Origin: Mycobacterium alsense
GTDB taxonomy: Bacteria; Actinomycetota; Actinomycetes; Mycobacteriales; Mycobacteriaceae
Length of the DNA stretch: 64,000 nucleotides
Assembly: GCF_002086635.1 (NCBI RefSeq)
Contig: NZ_MVHD01000007.1
Span: forward strand, 78,500-142,499
Direction: 5' to 3'
Position 1 is the first letter of the stretch; each line of letters begins with the position of its first letter. The translations under genes and the position numbers were made by a program. Below, piece by piece: positions 45,987 to 55,814 of the stretch. The notes beneath the pieces are model-generated. The model was given only the letters and a program-made list of their open reading frames with translations. It had not been told where the DNA came from and ran no database searches.

Positions 45987-47120
45987 TCAGTACCCCCCGT
46001 CGTGGTACGGAAAGGTCAGCGGGTTTCCGGCGGTGGCCGGGCTCGGCTGCATGCCGATCGTGCGGCCCCACTGCAGCTCGAGTCGCGTGAGGTTGCCCTC
46101 CCAACGCGACCCGGTGAACAGCCCCTGGTCGATCCGGCTCAACGTCAAGTCGACGACCAGCGTGAGATTGGCGTAGTCCCCGCGGAACCAATTGCGCGCG
46201 GTCGACGCCGGCCAGGGATAGGCCACCAGGCCGTCCAGCCCCCGGGTGAGGGCGGGTCCGGCGTCGGCGAGCGACCGCAGCACCGGTGCGATGTTGCGCA
46301 GGTTGTTCACCAGCGATTCCCTGCTCTGGTGGATGGTGTCGGCGGCGAGCGCGCTGAACTTGCCCAGCTGATCGATCGCGTCGGCGATCGTGGTGCGCTC
46401 CTGCGCAAGCACCGCAAGCGCTTTGGGCACGGTCGTCAGCGCCTTGTCGACGACCGGGTCCTTTTCGGCCACCTGGCCCGCCAGCGAGTTGAGGTTCTCG
46501 GCGGCGGCGATGATGTCGTCGGTCTGGTCGTTGGTGCGCGCGATGAACTCGTCCAGCTGGCCCAGCAGGCTGCGCATGTCGTTCTCGCGGCCGGCGAAGG
46601 CCTTGGCGATCGCCTGGTTGATCTCCTGCAACTGCGCGATTCCGCCGCCGTTGAGCAGGATCGACACCGAGGCCAGCGTCTGTTCGGTGCTCGGGTACAT
46701 GCTCGCGCGTGACAGGGGGATGACCGAGCCGTCGTTGAGTTGGCCGGCCGGCGGCTCGTCCTTGGGCGGGGCGAGCTCGATGTGCATCGACCCGAGCAGG
46801 CTGGTCTGGCCGAGCTTGGCGGTGGAATTGGCCGGCAGGCGAACGTCGCCGTTGATGCGCATCGTGACCAGCGCGTGCCAGTCCTGCAGCTCGATCTTGG
46901 TGACGTTGCCGACGTTGACGTCGTCGACGCGAACGCGGGTGTTCTCCTGAATGGTTACCACGTCCGGCATTTGGGCCTGGATCGTGTAGGAGCCCGGCCC
47001 GCCGCCCGCGGTGCCGGGCAGGGTGAATGAGTTCAGGCCCCGCCACTCGCATGCCGGTAGCGCGGCGATGCACACCGCACCGAGCGCCGCGGCGAGCGCA
47101 CGCCTTGCGGGGGACCTCAT
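45987..47120 (-). CDS. mceE: Mce lipoprotein, MceE
   Basis: 377 residues with a lipoprotein signal (ALGAVCIAALPAC, lipobox Cys24), the usual state for the fifth mce gene (LprK family). The MlaD domain reads YTIQAQMPDVVTIQENTRVR then LPANSTAKLGQTSLLGSM. ATG overlaps the mceD stop by four bases. Confidence 0.92.
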   Translation of the reverse strand: MRSPARRALAAALGAVCIAALPACEWRGLNSFTLPGTAGGGPGSYTIQAQMPDVVTIQENTRVRVDDVNVGNVTKIELQDWHALVTMRINGDVRLPANSTAKLGQTSLLGSMHIELAPPKDEPPAGQLNDGSVIPLSRASMYPSTEQTLASVSILLNGGGIAQLQEINQAIAKAFAGRENDMRSLLGQLDEFIARTNDQTDDIIAAAENLNSLAGQVAEKDPVVDKALTTVPKALAVLAQERTTIADAIDQLGKFSALAADTIHQSRESLVNNLRNIAPVLRSLADAGPALTRGLDGLVAYPWPASTARNWFRGDYANLTLVVDLTLSRIDQGLFTGSRWEGNLTRLELQWGRTIGMQPSPATAGNPLTFPYHDGGY

Positions 47121-48424
47121 GACGGCCCCGTGGGGAGCATCAGGTCCTGCAGCGCCTGCGTCGAGCTGATCGTGGCGTTCGGGGGCGGCGCCTCGGCGGG
47201 CGGTGGCGGTTCGGCGGGAGCGGGGGGCGCCGCGTCCGGCGGCGGCGCGTAGCCGGGGCGAAGCCGGTCCTCGCTGTAGGTGATCTCGTTGGGCCGGGCC
47301 TGCGTCCCGACGAACGGGTTGAGCCCGATCGGGATGTAGTTGTAGATGCGGTTTTTGATGATCGGCTCGATGTATTGCAGGCACAGCTTCGAAACTCGCG
47401 CCAGCCTCGCGCGCGATGCCGCCTCGATCGAGCTGCAGATCCACTGCGGGATGTCGGCGAAGTTGTTCAGCGCCATGATGCCGGTCATCGCGCTCTGGGC
47501 CGGCTGGTAGATGTTGAGAAAATTCTGGAAGACCGTCGGCGCGACGTGCAGGATCTGCTTGACGTCAGCGCGGCTGTCGTTCAGCGCCGTCGTGATGGAT
47601 CCCATCCGGTCGAGCGTGAGGCCCATCGCCTCCCGGTTCTCGGCGATGAACCCGCGCACGTCGGCCAGGGCCTGGTCCAGCCCCTTCACCGCGTTGGCGA
47701 CCTCGTTGGGTGTGTTCGACAGCACCGTCGTCACGCTGGCCAGGTTCTGGTTGAACGCGGCCAGCAGATCGCTGCTGGAATACAGCGCCGACACCAACAG
47801 CTGCAGGTTGCGCACGGTGCTGAAGATGTCGTCGGCGTGATCGCCGAGCGCCGAAATCGCTTCGGACAGCTTGATTATGGTGTCGCGGGCGGTGTCGCCC
47901 TCGCCGCGCAGGTTGTCGGCGGCCGAGTTGATGAATTCGCCGACCGAGTTCACGCCGCCCGGGGCCGTGGGCTGCAGGGCCTCGGTGAGCTTTTCCAGCT
48001 GCTTGCGGAAGTCGTCCCATTCCACCGGCACCGCGGTGCGATTCAACGGGATCGACGAGCCGGGGCGCAGTTTGGGACCGCCCGAGTAGGCCGGGACGAG
48101 TTGGATCGCCCGGGAGGTGACCAGCGACGGCGACAGTATCGCGGCGCGGGCTTCGGCGGGCACCGGATACTGCTTGTCGACGGAGAACGTCACCTTGGAG
48201 CTGGTGGGCTGCGGCTCGATCTTGTCCACCACCCCCACGGCGACGCCCAGGATCCTGACCTCGTCGCCCACGAACAACCCGTTGGTCTCCACGAAATACG
48301 CCGAGAACGTGTTCCTTTCGACCCTGTGCCAGAGGTTCATGCCGACCATCGCCGACGAGATCGTCAACGTGGCCGCCAGGCTGATGGCCGCCAAAATCCG
48401 AAGGGCGCGCCGACTCACGTTCAC
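47117..48424 (-). CDS. mceD: Mce protein, MceD
   Basis: 435 residues from GTG at 48424, which overlaps the mceC stop (GTGA). N-terminal anchor ILAAISLAATLTISSAMVGM, MlaD domain FSAYFVETNGLFVGDEVRIL, long helical region, and a Pro/Ala-rich tail after residue 395. Confidence 0.92.
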   Translation of the reverse strand: MNVSRRALRILAAISLAATLTISSAMVGMNLWHRVERNTFSAYFVETNGLFVGDEVRILGVAVGVVDKIEPQPTSSKVTFSVDKQYPVPAEARAAILSPSLVTSRAIQLVPAYSGGPKLRPGSSIPLNRTAVPVEWDDFRKQLEKLTEALQPTAPGGVNSVGEFINSAADNLRGEGDTARDTIIKLSEAISALGDHADDIFSTVRNLQLLVSALYSSSDLLAAFNQNLASVTTVLSNTPNEVANAVKGLDQALADVRGFIAENREAMGLTLDRMGSITTALNDSRADVKQILHVAPTVFQNFLNIYQPAQSAMTGIMALNNFADIPQWICSSIEAASRARLARVSKLCLQYIEPIIKNRIYNYIPIGLNPFVGTQARPNEITYSEDRLRPGYAPPPDAAPPAPAEPPPPAEAPPPNATISSTQALQDLMLPTGPS

Positions 48425-49599
48425 GGCCCGTCGAAGTCGTGGGGCGAGGGCGGGGGGATGGTCCGGACGGGCGGCGTCGACGGCGGGGGCGACGGCGGCT
48501 GGGACCACAGGGGCACGGGTGCGTCCGCCGGCGGTACCGGTGGGGTCCCGGTTGGCGGGTCGACCGCCTCCGAAGGCAGTTTCTGGTTGGGGTCCAAGAA
48601 CCGGTCGTACATGTCGGCGTCGAGGATGGGGCCGCTGATCTGGCCGGGGATCAGGTTGGCCACGTAGGCCTTGAAAAACGGGCCGGAGCCCAGGCATTCG
48701 CCGAACGACATCGCGTACCGCTTGAATTTGGGCAGGGTGCGCTGCAGGTCTTCTTTGCGGTTGTCGAGGACCTCGAGCACCCCGTTGAGCTTGTCGAGGG
48801 CCGGCTTGAGTTGGCTCCGGTTGTCGTCGACGAGCCCCGAGAGCTGGCGTGAGACCGCGCTGAGGTTGTTCATCAGCGCGTCGAGGGAATCCCGTTCGTC
48901 GAGCAGCGCCGCCAGCAGCGCGTTGGAGTTGGCGACCAGGGTGGCGATCTGTTGGCTGCGCCCGCCCAGCACGGCGGAGACCTTGTTGGCGTCGCCCAAC
49001 AGGTTGCGCAGCTGCGCGTCACGGCTGTTGAGGGTCGCGGAGAACCGGGCCACACCCTCCAGCGCGGGCTTGAGGTCCGCCGGTGTTTCCTTGAACGTGT
49101 TCGCCAACGTCGTCAGCGCGGACGACAGCTGGGCGGTGTCCAACCCGCTGATGGTGGTGGTGAGGTCGCCCAGCGCGTCGGGAAGGTCGTACGGCGAGCG
49201 GGTGCGCTCCAGGGGGATGGGCCCGGTCAGCCTGCCGTCGCCGCGTGGCGTGAGCTCCAGCATCTTGCTGCCCAGGATGGTCTCGGTCTTGATCGCCGCT
49301 TCGGTGCGGTCGCCCAGCTGGACGTTCTTGCGGACGGTGAACCCGACCCGGACCTTGGTGCCCTCCAAGCGGACTCCCGAGACCCGCCCGACGCCCATGC
49401 CCGAAACCCGCACCGAGCTACCGGTTTTGATGCCGCCCGCCTCCGAGAAGTAGGCGGCATAATCGTTGGCGTTCTTGATGAACGGCAGCTTGTTGTACTC
49501 GAAGGCGGCGACCACCACGCCGGTCACGACCAGCGTCCCGACAAGTCCGACCAGGACCGGGTTGCGTTCGCTGAGCGGTTTGATCCTGATGCGCTTCAT
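48421..49599 (-). CDS. mceC: Mce protein, MceC
   Basis: 392 residues. Start ATG at 49599 (MKRIRIKPLSERNP) because it forms an ATGA overlap with mceB; GTG at 49611 is an alternative. N-terminal anchor VLVGLVGTLVVTGVVVAAF, MlaD domain YAAYFSEAGGIKTGSSVRVS, helical needle region, then a Pro-rich C-terminus. Confidence 0.92.
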   Translation of the reverse strand: MKRIRIKPLSERNPVLVGLVGTLVVTGVVVAAFEYNKLPFIKNANDYAAYFSEAGGIKTGSSVRVSGMGVGRVSGVRLEGTKVRVGFTVRKNVQLGDRTEAAIKTETILGSKMLELTPRGDGRLTGPIPLERTRSPYDLPDALGDLTTTISGLDTAQLSSALTTLANTFKETPADLKPALEGVARFSATLNSRDAQLRNLLGDANKVSAVLGGRSQQIATLVANSNALLAALLDERDSLDALMNNLSAVSRQLSGLVDDNRSQLKPALDKLNGVLEVLDNRKEDLQRTLPKFKRYAMSFGECLGSGPFFKAYVANLIPGQISGPILDADMYDRFLDPNQKLPSEAVDPPTGTPPVPPADAPVPLWSQPPSPPPSTPPVRTIPPPSPHDFDGP

Positions 49600-50636
49600 C
49601 GCGGCGTGCACCGCCCACTGGCCTGCCCGAACAGCTTGACGAAGATGGGGTTGCCGCCCTTGCCGTTGAGCTTGAGCAGCACCTCGCAGAAGTAGAAGCC
49701 GAAGTAGTCGCCGTTGAGGCCCTGCCGGGCCAGCACCTGGTAGATGTCGGGCAGCTCCTTGAGCAGGTTGTCGACGTACTCGCTATCGGCCACCACCTGG
49801 CCGGCCATCCGATCGGTTTCGCGCACCACGTCCCTGATCGGCTGGCGCGATTGCGCCAGCAGCTCGGCGACAGAACCGGCGGCCGCGTCGATATACGCCA
49901 TGCCGGTGGCGATTTCGTTCTTGCGCTGCGCCAAGCCCGCCACGAACTCCGACAGCTTGTCCAGGCCGTCGGAGAACTCATGGTCGCGCGTGGCGAAGGT
50001 GTGCAGCACGGTGTTCAGGTTGGTGATCAGCTCGCCGATCAGCTCGCCGCGACCGGCCAGGGTCGAGGTCAGCATCGAGGTCTGCGCCAGCACCGAGGCG
50101 AGGGTGCCCCCCTGGCCCTGGAAGATGCGCAGCAACTGGCCGGACAGCGCGTTGACCTGATCGGGATCGAGCGCGCGGAACAACGGGCGGAAGCCCCCGA
50201 TCAGCGCGTCGATATCCAGTGCGGGCGACGTTCGCGCCAACGGGATCGTCGCGCCCGGCGGCAGCCTGCGCGGCGGCCCCGGTCCCTCTTCCAGGGCGAG
50301 ATAGCGGTCCCCGATCAAGTTTTCGTAGCGCACAACGGCTTTGGTGCCCTCGGTGAGCCGCACCCCCTTGTCCACCGCGAAGCCGACGGTGACGGTACCG
50401 TCGCGGTGCAGCGTGAGGTCGCCGACCTTGCCGACCTCCACCCCCGCGATGCGCACGAAGTTGCCGGACTTGAGCCCCGATATGTTGGTGAACGTCGCCT
50501 GGTAGCCGGTGCGATCCTCGAAACGCAGCTGCCCGAACACCGCGATCAGCGTGAACGTGAACACCAGGCAGATCACCGTGAACAGCGCCACCCGGGCACC
50601 GATCCTCCAGGCGCCTCGCCTCCCTCCCTCACTCAT
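49596..50636 (-). CDS. mceB: Mce protein, MceB
   Basis: 346 residues with anchor VALFTVICLVFTFTLIAVFG, MlaD domain YQATFTNISGLKSGNFVRIA and the helical region; the end reads CEVLLKLNGKGGNPIFVKLF, typical of MceB. ATGA overlap with mceA. Confidence 0.92.
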   Translation of the reverse strand: MSEGGRRGAWRIGARVALFTVICLVFTFTLIAVFGQLRFEDRTGYQATFTNISGLKSGNFVRIAGVEVGKVGDLTLHRDGTVTVGFAVDKGVRLTEGTKAVVRYENLIGDRYLALEEGPGPPRRLPPGATIPLARTSPALDIDALIGGFRPLFRALDPDQVNALSGQLLRIFQGQGGTLASVLAQTSMLTSTLAGRGELIGELITNLNTVLHTFATRDHEFSDGLDKLSEFVAGLAQRKNEIATGMAYIDAAAGSVAELLAQSRQPIRDVVRETDRMAGQVVADSEYVDNLLKELPDIYQVLARQGLNGDYFGFYFCEVLLKLNGKGGNPIFVKLFGQASGRCTPR

Positions 50637-51904
50637 GGCGGCGGCTGTCCCCCGCGGTAGAGGTAACGCGGCGGCTCGGGCGGGTTCTTGGTGGTCGGGA
50701 AGTAGTTGGCCCACCAGGGATTGCCCACCCACGGGCTGGTGCGGATCTCGTCCGGTGCGGCCCCCCAGCCGGTGTCGGTGACCAGCGCGCGCACCGGGAA
50801 GTTCGCGCTCGGGTCGGGCAACGATCCACAGCCGGGCCGGCCGCCCGGGCCGCCCGTCGCATTGACCTTCGGCAGGTGCCTGGGGTAGCGGTACGGGTCG
50901 TCGCCGAACAGGAGGGCGGCGTCGAGGATGACCGAGTAGCCGTTGCCGCCCAACGCGTCTCGGCCGCCGTGATCGACGTACCATTGCGCGCCCTGGAACA
51001 AGCACGTGAACGTCGGCGAGTATTTGTTCAGCAGCGCCGTGGTCGGATCGAGCAGGTTGACCGACCGCACGATGCGGGATTCGTTGTTGCCGATCACGTT
51101 GATCCCGGCCCGGCTGAAGCCGGTCGCCGACAACAGCAGCGCTTCGAGGGACCGCCGGTTGTCGGTCAGGGTGGCGCCGGTGGTCGACGCCGAGTCGAGG
51201 ATCGACACGATGTCCTGTGCCGCAACGGAATAGGCGGCCGTCGTCTTGCCGAACAACCGCCAGTCACGCTGGATCGTTCCCATCCTCGGGTTGACGGTCA
51301 GCAGCACGTTGTCAGCGTCGGTGATCGCCTGCCCGATCCGATCGCCCTTGCCGCGCAACGATTGCGCGAACGCCGACAGGATCGCGCTGAGCTTTGAGGG
51401 GTCGAGCGTCTGGACGACCGACTGCAGGTTCTCGAAGACCGTGTTGACCTCGACGGTGACATTGCGCGAACGCAGCACCGCGCCGGGCCGAAGCGTCGTG
51501 GCGCTGGGATGCTCGGGCACGATCAGATCGACGTACTTCGACCCGAAGGCCGTGGTCGACTTGATCTCCGCCTCGACGTTGCTGGGCAGGTATTTGAACG
51601 GTCCCGGGTCCATCTTCAGCCGCAGCTCGGCGGCCTTGACATCGGTACCGATCGACGCGACCTGGCCGATCTGCACCCCGCGCAGCTTCACCTTCGCGCC
51701 TGGCTCCATGACCAGCCCCGCCCGGTCCGACACCAGCGTGAGCGGGACCGACGGGCGGAACGTGCCCGAGAACGACGCCGCGGTGAGCGCGATCAACCCC
51801 GCCACCACGATGAACAGCGTCGGCGCCCACCAGATCGGGTCGATGCCGCCCCTGCGCGCCCGGTTGCCGTCGCCGTGCCTGCTGCCCGTGGTCATGCCCG
51901 TCAT
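50633..51904 (-). CDS. mceA: Mce protein, MceA
   Basis: 423 residues with anchor PTLFIVVAGLIALTAASFSG, MlaD domain (VPLTLVSDRAGLVMEPGAKV, AFGSKYVDLIVPEHPSA) and a long helical region. First Mce gene after yrbEB, ATGA overlap. With MceB-F it should form the heterohexameric shuttle that moves lipids from the outer envelope to the YrbE permease. Lipid substrate unknown. I cannot assign it to a numbered mce operon. Confidence 0.92.
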   Translation of the reverse strand: MTGMTTGSRHGDGNRARRGGIDPIWWAPTLFIVVAGLIALTAASFSGTFRPSVPLTLVSDRAGLVMEPGAKVKLRGVQIGQVASIGTDVKAAELRLKMDPGPFKYLPSNVEAEIKSTTAFGSKYVDLIVPEHPSATTLRPGAVLRSRNVTVEVNTVFENLQSVVQTLDPSKLSAILSAFAQSLRGKGDRIGQAITDADNVLLTVNPRMGTIQRDWRLFGKTTAAYSVAAQDIVSILDSASTTGATLTDNRRSLEALLLSATGFSRAGINVIGNNESRIVRSVNLLDPTTALLNKYSPTFTCLFQGAQWYVDHGGRDALGGNGYSVILDAALLFGDDPYRYPRHLPKVNATGGPGGRPGCGSLPDPSANFPVRALVTDTGWGAAPDEIRTSPWVGNPWWANYFPTTKNPPEPPRYLYRGGQPPP

Positions 51905-52749
51905 CCCGACAGGTTGAAGTTGCCGGACTGCCCGTAGATGGACAGCGAAATCATCAGGCACACAAAGGCCGTCACGATCATCGACGAGCGGACGGAACGG
52001 CCGACCGCCTCGCCCACCCCGGCGGGGCCGCCAGTGGCGGTGAAGCCGTAGTAGGTGTGCACGACCATCACCCCGGCCGCCATCGTCAGCGCCGCCAGGA
52101 ACGACCAGAACAGGTCGGTGGGACGCAGGAACGTGGAGAAGTAGTGCTCGTACACGCCGCGCGACTGGCCGTAGATGTAGATCGTGCCGAACTTGGCCGC
52201 GAAGAAGGACATCAGCACGGCGACCGCGTACAGGGGGATGACGACGAGGACGCCGGCGATGATCCGCGTGGACGCCAGATAGGTGATCGAGCGGATCCCC
52301 ATCACCTCGAGCGCATCGATCTCCTCGTTGATGCGCATCGCGCCGAGTTGTGCCGTGGTGCCGGCGCCGATGGTGGCGGCCAGCGCCACCCCGGCCGTGC
52401 ACGGCGCGATCATCCGGACGTTGAAGAACGCCGACAGGAACCCTGTCAGCGCCTCGACCCCGATGTTGGACAGGGTGTCGTAGCCCTGCACGGCGACGAG
52501 GGCGCCGGTGGTCAGGGTGAGGAAGCCGATGATGCCGACGGTGCCTCCGATCACCGCCAGGGCGCCGGTGCCCATGCCCATCTCGGCGACCAGCCGCAGC
52601 AGTTCTCCCGGGTAGCGCCGCACCGCGTCACCGGTGGCGGCCAGGGATTGGCCGTAGAAGGCGGTCTGTTCCCCCAGCCTCCTGGTGGCGGCCACCAGCC
52701 TGGGCCCGAGGTCCGCGAACCGCGCCGACTTGCCGGCGACGCCGCTCAT
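51901..52749 (-). CDS. yrbEB: YrbE/MlaE permease, second (YrbEB)
   Basis: 282 residues, MlaE-type permease with five or six membrane helices; conserved loop AQLGAMRINEEIDALEVMGI. Coupled by ATGA to yrbEA and mceA. Energised by an MceG/Mkl ATPase encoded elsewhere. Confidence 0.93.
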   Translation of the reverse strand: MSGVAGKSARFADLGPRLVAATRRLGEQTAFYGQSLAATGDAVRRYPGELLRLVAEMGMGTGALAVIGGTVGIIGFLTLTTGALVAVQGYDTLSNIGVEALTGFLSAFFNVRMIAPCTAGVALAATIGAGTTAQLGAMRINEEIDALEVMGIRSITYLASTRIIAGVLVVIPLYAVAVLMSFFAAKFGTIYIYGQSRGVYEHYFSTFLRPTDLFWSFLAALTMAAGVMVVHTYYGFTATGGPAGVGEAVGRSVRSSMIVTAFVCLMISLSIYGQSGNFNLSG

Positions 52750-53513
52750 TTGGCGGTCACCTTCACGCCGAGCGCGGTGACCACGATGTTGATGAAGAAC
52801 AACGCCATGAACGAAAACACCACCGTCTCGTTCACCGCGTTCCCGACGCCGGTCGGGCCGCCGCCCACCGACAGGCCCTTGTAGCAGGCGATCAGGCCGG
52901 CGGCCAACCCGAACAGCGTCGCCTTGATGAGCGAAATCACCACCTGCGGGAGGCCGGTGACGAGCGTCATCCCGGAAATGAAGGCGCCCGGGGTGACGTG
53001 CTGGACGAAGACCACGAATATGTAGCTGCCCGTCAGGCCGGTCACGGCGACCACCGAGTACAGCAACAGGGCCACGAACGTCGCGGCGACGACGCGCGGA
53101 ACCACCAGCGCCCGAACGGGATTGACGCCGATCACCTTCATCGCGTCGATTTCCTCGCGGATGGTGCGCGCGCCCAGGTCGGCGCACATCGCGGTCGAGC
53201 CGGCGCCGGCGACGGCCATCGCGGTGACGACCGGCCCCACCTGGGTGACCGACGCCAGGGCCGCGCCGGCACCCGAAAGGTCGCCCGCGCCGATCTCGAC
53301 GAGCAGGATGTTGAGGACGAACACGATGAGCACCGTGTAGGGAATCGACAACATGATCGTCGGGATGATCGACACCCGCGCGACGAACCAAATCTGCTCT
53401 AGCAGTTCGCGCCAGGCCCACGGCCCCCGCGCCGCGGCAAACACCGATTCCACGCTGAGGATGAAAAACTCGCCCAGCGCGCTCATGGGCCGCGTGATGG
53501 TCGTGCCGTTCAT
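52746..53513 (-). CDS. yrbEA: YrbE/MlaE permease, first (YrbEA)
   Basis: 255 residues, MlaE-type permease; conserved loop ADLGARTIREEIDAMKVIGV. First gene of the mce operon; upstream lies the 400-base region shared with the divergent cys genes. AACCATG start context without a strong ribosome site. Confidence 0.92.
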   Translation of the reverse strand: MNGTTITRPMSALGEFFILSVESVFAAARGPWAWRELLEQIWFVARVSIIPTIMLSIPYTVLIVFVLNILLVEIGAGDLSGAGAALASVTQVGPVVTAMAVAGAGSTAMCADLGARTIREEIDAMKVIGVNPVRALVVPRVVAATFVALLLYSVVAVTGLTGSYIFVVFVQHVTPGAFISGMTLVTGLPQVVISLIKATLFGLAAGLIACYKGLSVGGGPTGVGNAVNETVVFSFMALFFINIVVTALGVKVTAK

Positions 53514-53902
53514 GGTTCCGTGCGCCTCAAGCGGCCCCCGTTTATGTGGATGGAATAGATAACCTCGTGATCGGTGTCATCGCAACGGATTAGCGGCATT
53601 CAATGCGCAATCCGGCCGTCGCGCCGAGCCGCGCACTGAAAACATTCCCGAAGCCTAGGGATAACCCGTCTGCCGACGTAGGTTTGAAATCAAGCAGAGC
53701 AAATCTGGCGAAGCCGCAAACACAATTGCGGTGCCAAACGAGTAGCCGCCGCTCGATATTGACACGGCGTTGCGAGCGGCGACGGACCCGTCATGGGCGC
53801 CGGGCGGACGCCGGCCGCCGCTGGTGCCCCACGCGCGGGCAAAGGCCCGGGTAGAGGGGCTGAGCGCGGGGTCGGGCAAACGGATCGCGGACCCCGATGT
53901 CC
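53514..53902. other. Divergent intergenic region, mce operon / cys leader
   Basis: No gene seen in about 390 bases. The half next to yrbEA is AT-richer and should carry the mce promoter. Two inverted repeats are visible: CCGCAA/TTGCGG at 53714-53731 and a nine-pair stem CGCCGCTCG/CGAGCGGCG at 53747-53755 and 53773-53781. Function unknown: operator or structural. Confidence 0.45.
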
Positions 53903-53908
53903 TATAGT
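53903..53908 (+). promoter_or_regulatory. -10 box of a leaderless cys promoter
   Basis: TATAGT lies six bases before the ATG of the poly-Cys leader ORF, the spacing at which transcription starts on the start codon itself. No good -35 box is seen, as is usual for mycobacterial leaderless promoters. Confidence 0.7.
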
Positions 53909-53914
53909 GGGGCT

Positions 53915-53989
53915 ATGCAACAGGCCACACCGCGCCTCGTCCCAATGCGCCGCCCCGCCGTGGACGCGTGTTGTCGTTGTTGTTGTTGA
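53915..53989 (+). CDS. Leaderless poly-cysteine leader peptide (cysteine attenuator)
   Basis: 24 codons from ATG at 53915 to TGA at 53987-53989. The C-terminal part reads DACCRCCC, with five TGT codons directly before the stop. A -10 box six bases upstream means the mRNA probably begins at the ATG, so ribosomes can start without a ribosome site. Leaderless short ORFs with poly-Cys ends have been shown to act as cysteine-responsive attenuators in mycobacteria. Here the ORF precedes cysK-cysE by 134 bases, the expected target. When Cys-tRNA is low, ribosomes should stall at the TGT run and alter the downstream RNA fold, allowing cysK expression. Too short for automatic gene calling. Confidence 0.88.
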   Translation: MQQATPRLVPMRRPAVDACCRCCC

Positions 53990-54068
53990 TTCCTGACGCC
54001 ATCCGATTTTCCCAGGCACGGGCGACCCAGAGACGCGGCCGGCCACAGTTCAGGAAGATCCTCAGGAA
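53990..54068 (+). promoter_or_regulatory. Candidate attenuator pairing downstream of the poly-Cys ORF
   Basis: TTCCTGA at 53990-53996, immediately after the leader stop codon, is complementary to TCAGGAA at 54050-54056 and again at 54062-54068. One 5' arm with two alternative 3' arms would be covered when a ribosome stops on the Cys codons. A GC-rich stretch (GCGGCCGGCC) lies between. Folding was not computed. Confidence 0.5.
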
Positions 54069-54072
54069 GTAA

Positions 54073-55056
<984 letters not shown>

Positions 55057-55058
55057 CG

Positions 55059-55754
55059 ATGCTCGCGACCATGCGGCGCGACATCCGGGCGGCAAAGGAG
55101 CGGGATCCGGCCGCCCCGACCACGCTGCAGGTCATCCTCGCCTACCCCGGCGTGCACGCGATCTGGGGCCACCGGATCAGCCACCGGCTGTGGCAGCGCG
55201 GCGCCCGGGTGGCCGCGCGGACCCTCGCGGAGGTCACCCGCATCTTCACCGGGGTCGACATCCACCCCGGCGCGGTGCTGGGCCCCGGCCTGTTCATCGA
55301 CCACGCGACCGGCGTGGTGATCGGCGAAACGGCTGAGGTGGGCGAGGACGTCACCCTCTATCACGGGGTCACGCTCGGTGGCAGCGGCGCGGACACCGGC
55401 AAACGCCACCCGACCGTCGGCGACCGCGTGACCATCGGGGCGGGCGCCAAGGTCCTCGGCGCGATCAAGATCGGCGACGACAGCCGGATCGGGGCCAACG
55501 CGGTGGTGGTCAAGCCGGTGCCGTCGAGCTCGGTGGTCATCGGGGTGCCCGGGCAGGTGATCAGCCGCGCGGGCCGGGGCACCCCCGACGATTCGATGAT
55601 GCCCGACCTGGTGGGCGTCAGCCTGCAGTCCCTGCTCACGCGGGTGGCCAAGCTGGAGGCGTTGAACGAGGTCCCGCAGAACGGCCCGCAGAACGGCCGC
55701 GTGATCCGCCCGCCGGAGGCCGGGGTGTGGCATGGCGAGGACTTCTCCATCTGA
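55059..55754 (+). CDS. cysE: Serine O-acetyltransferase
   Basis: 231 residues: N-terminal helical part (MLATMRRDIRAAKERDPAAP), then left-handed beta-helix hexapeptide repeats (IHPGAVLGPGLFIDHATGVV, VGDRVTIGAGAKVLGAIKIG) with the catalytic His in DHATG. Makes O-acetylserine for CysK. I chose ATG at 55059; TTG at 55053 would overlap cysK. The C-terminal 40 residues include a short Pro-Gln-Asn-Gly duplication (VPQNGPQNGR). Confidence 0.94.
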   Translation: MLATMRRDIRAAKERDPAAPTTLQVILAYPGVHAIWGHRISHRLWQRGARVAARTLAEVTRIFTGVDIHPGAVLGPGLFIDHATGVVIGETAEVGEDVTLYHGVTLGGSGADTGKRHPTVGDRVTIGAGAKVLGAIKIGDDSRIGANAVVVKPVPSSSVVIGVPGQVISRAGRGTPDDSMMPDLVGVSLQSLLTRVAKLEALNEVPQNGPQNGRVIRPPEAGVWHGEDFSI

Positions 55755-55814
55755 TTCATCTGATTTCGGGGCCGGGTCTACCGTGGCCTGACGGGCCGAA
55801 CCCTGGAGGTGGTG

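Noticed and set aside
53756..53772. TTGACA at 53759-53764 as the -35 box of a cys promoter
   Set aside because: No -10 box lies at 16-18 bases from it; the TATAGT box of the leader ORF is about 140 bases further on.
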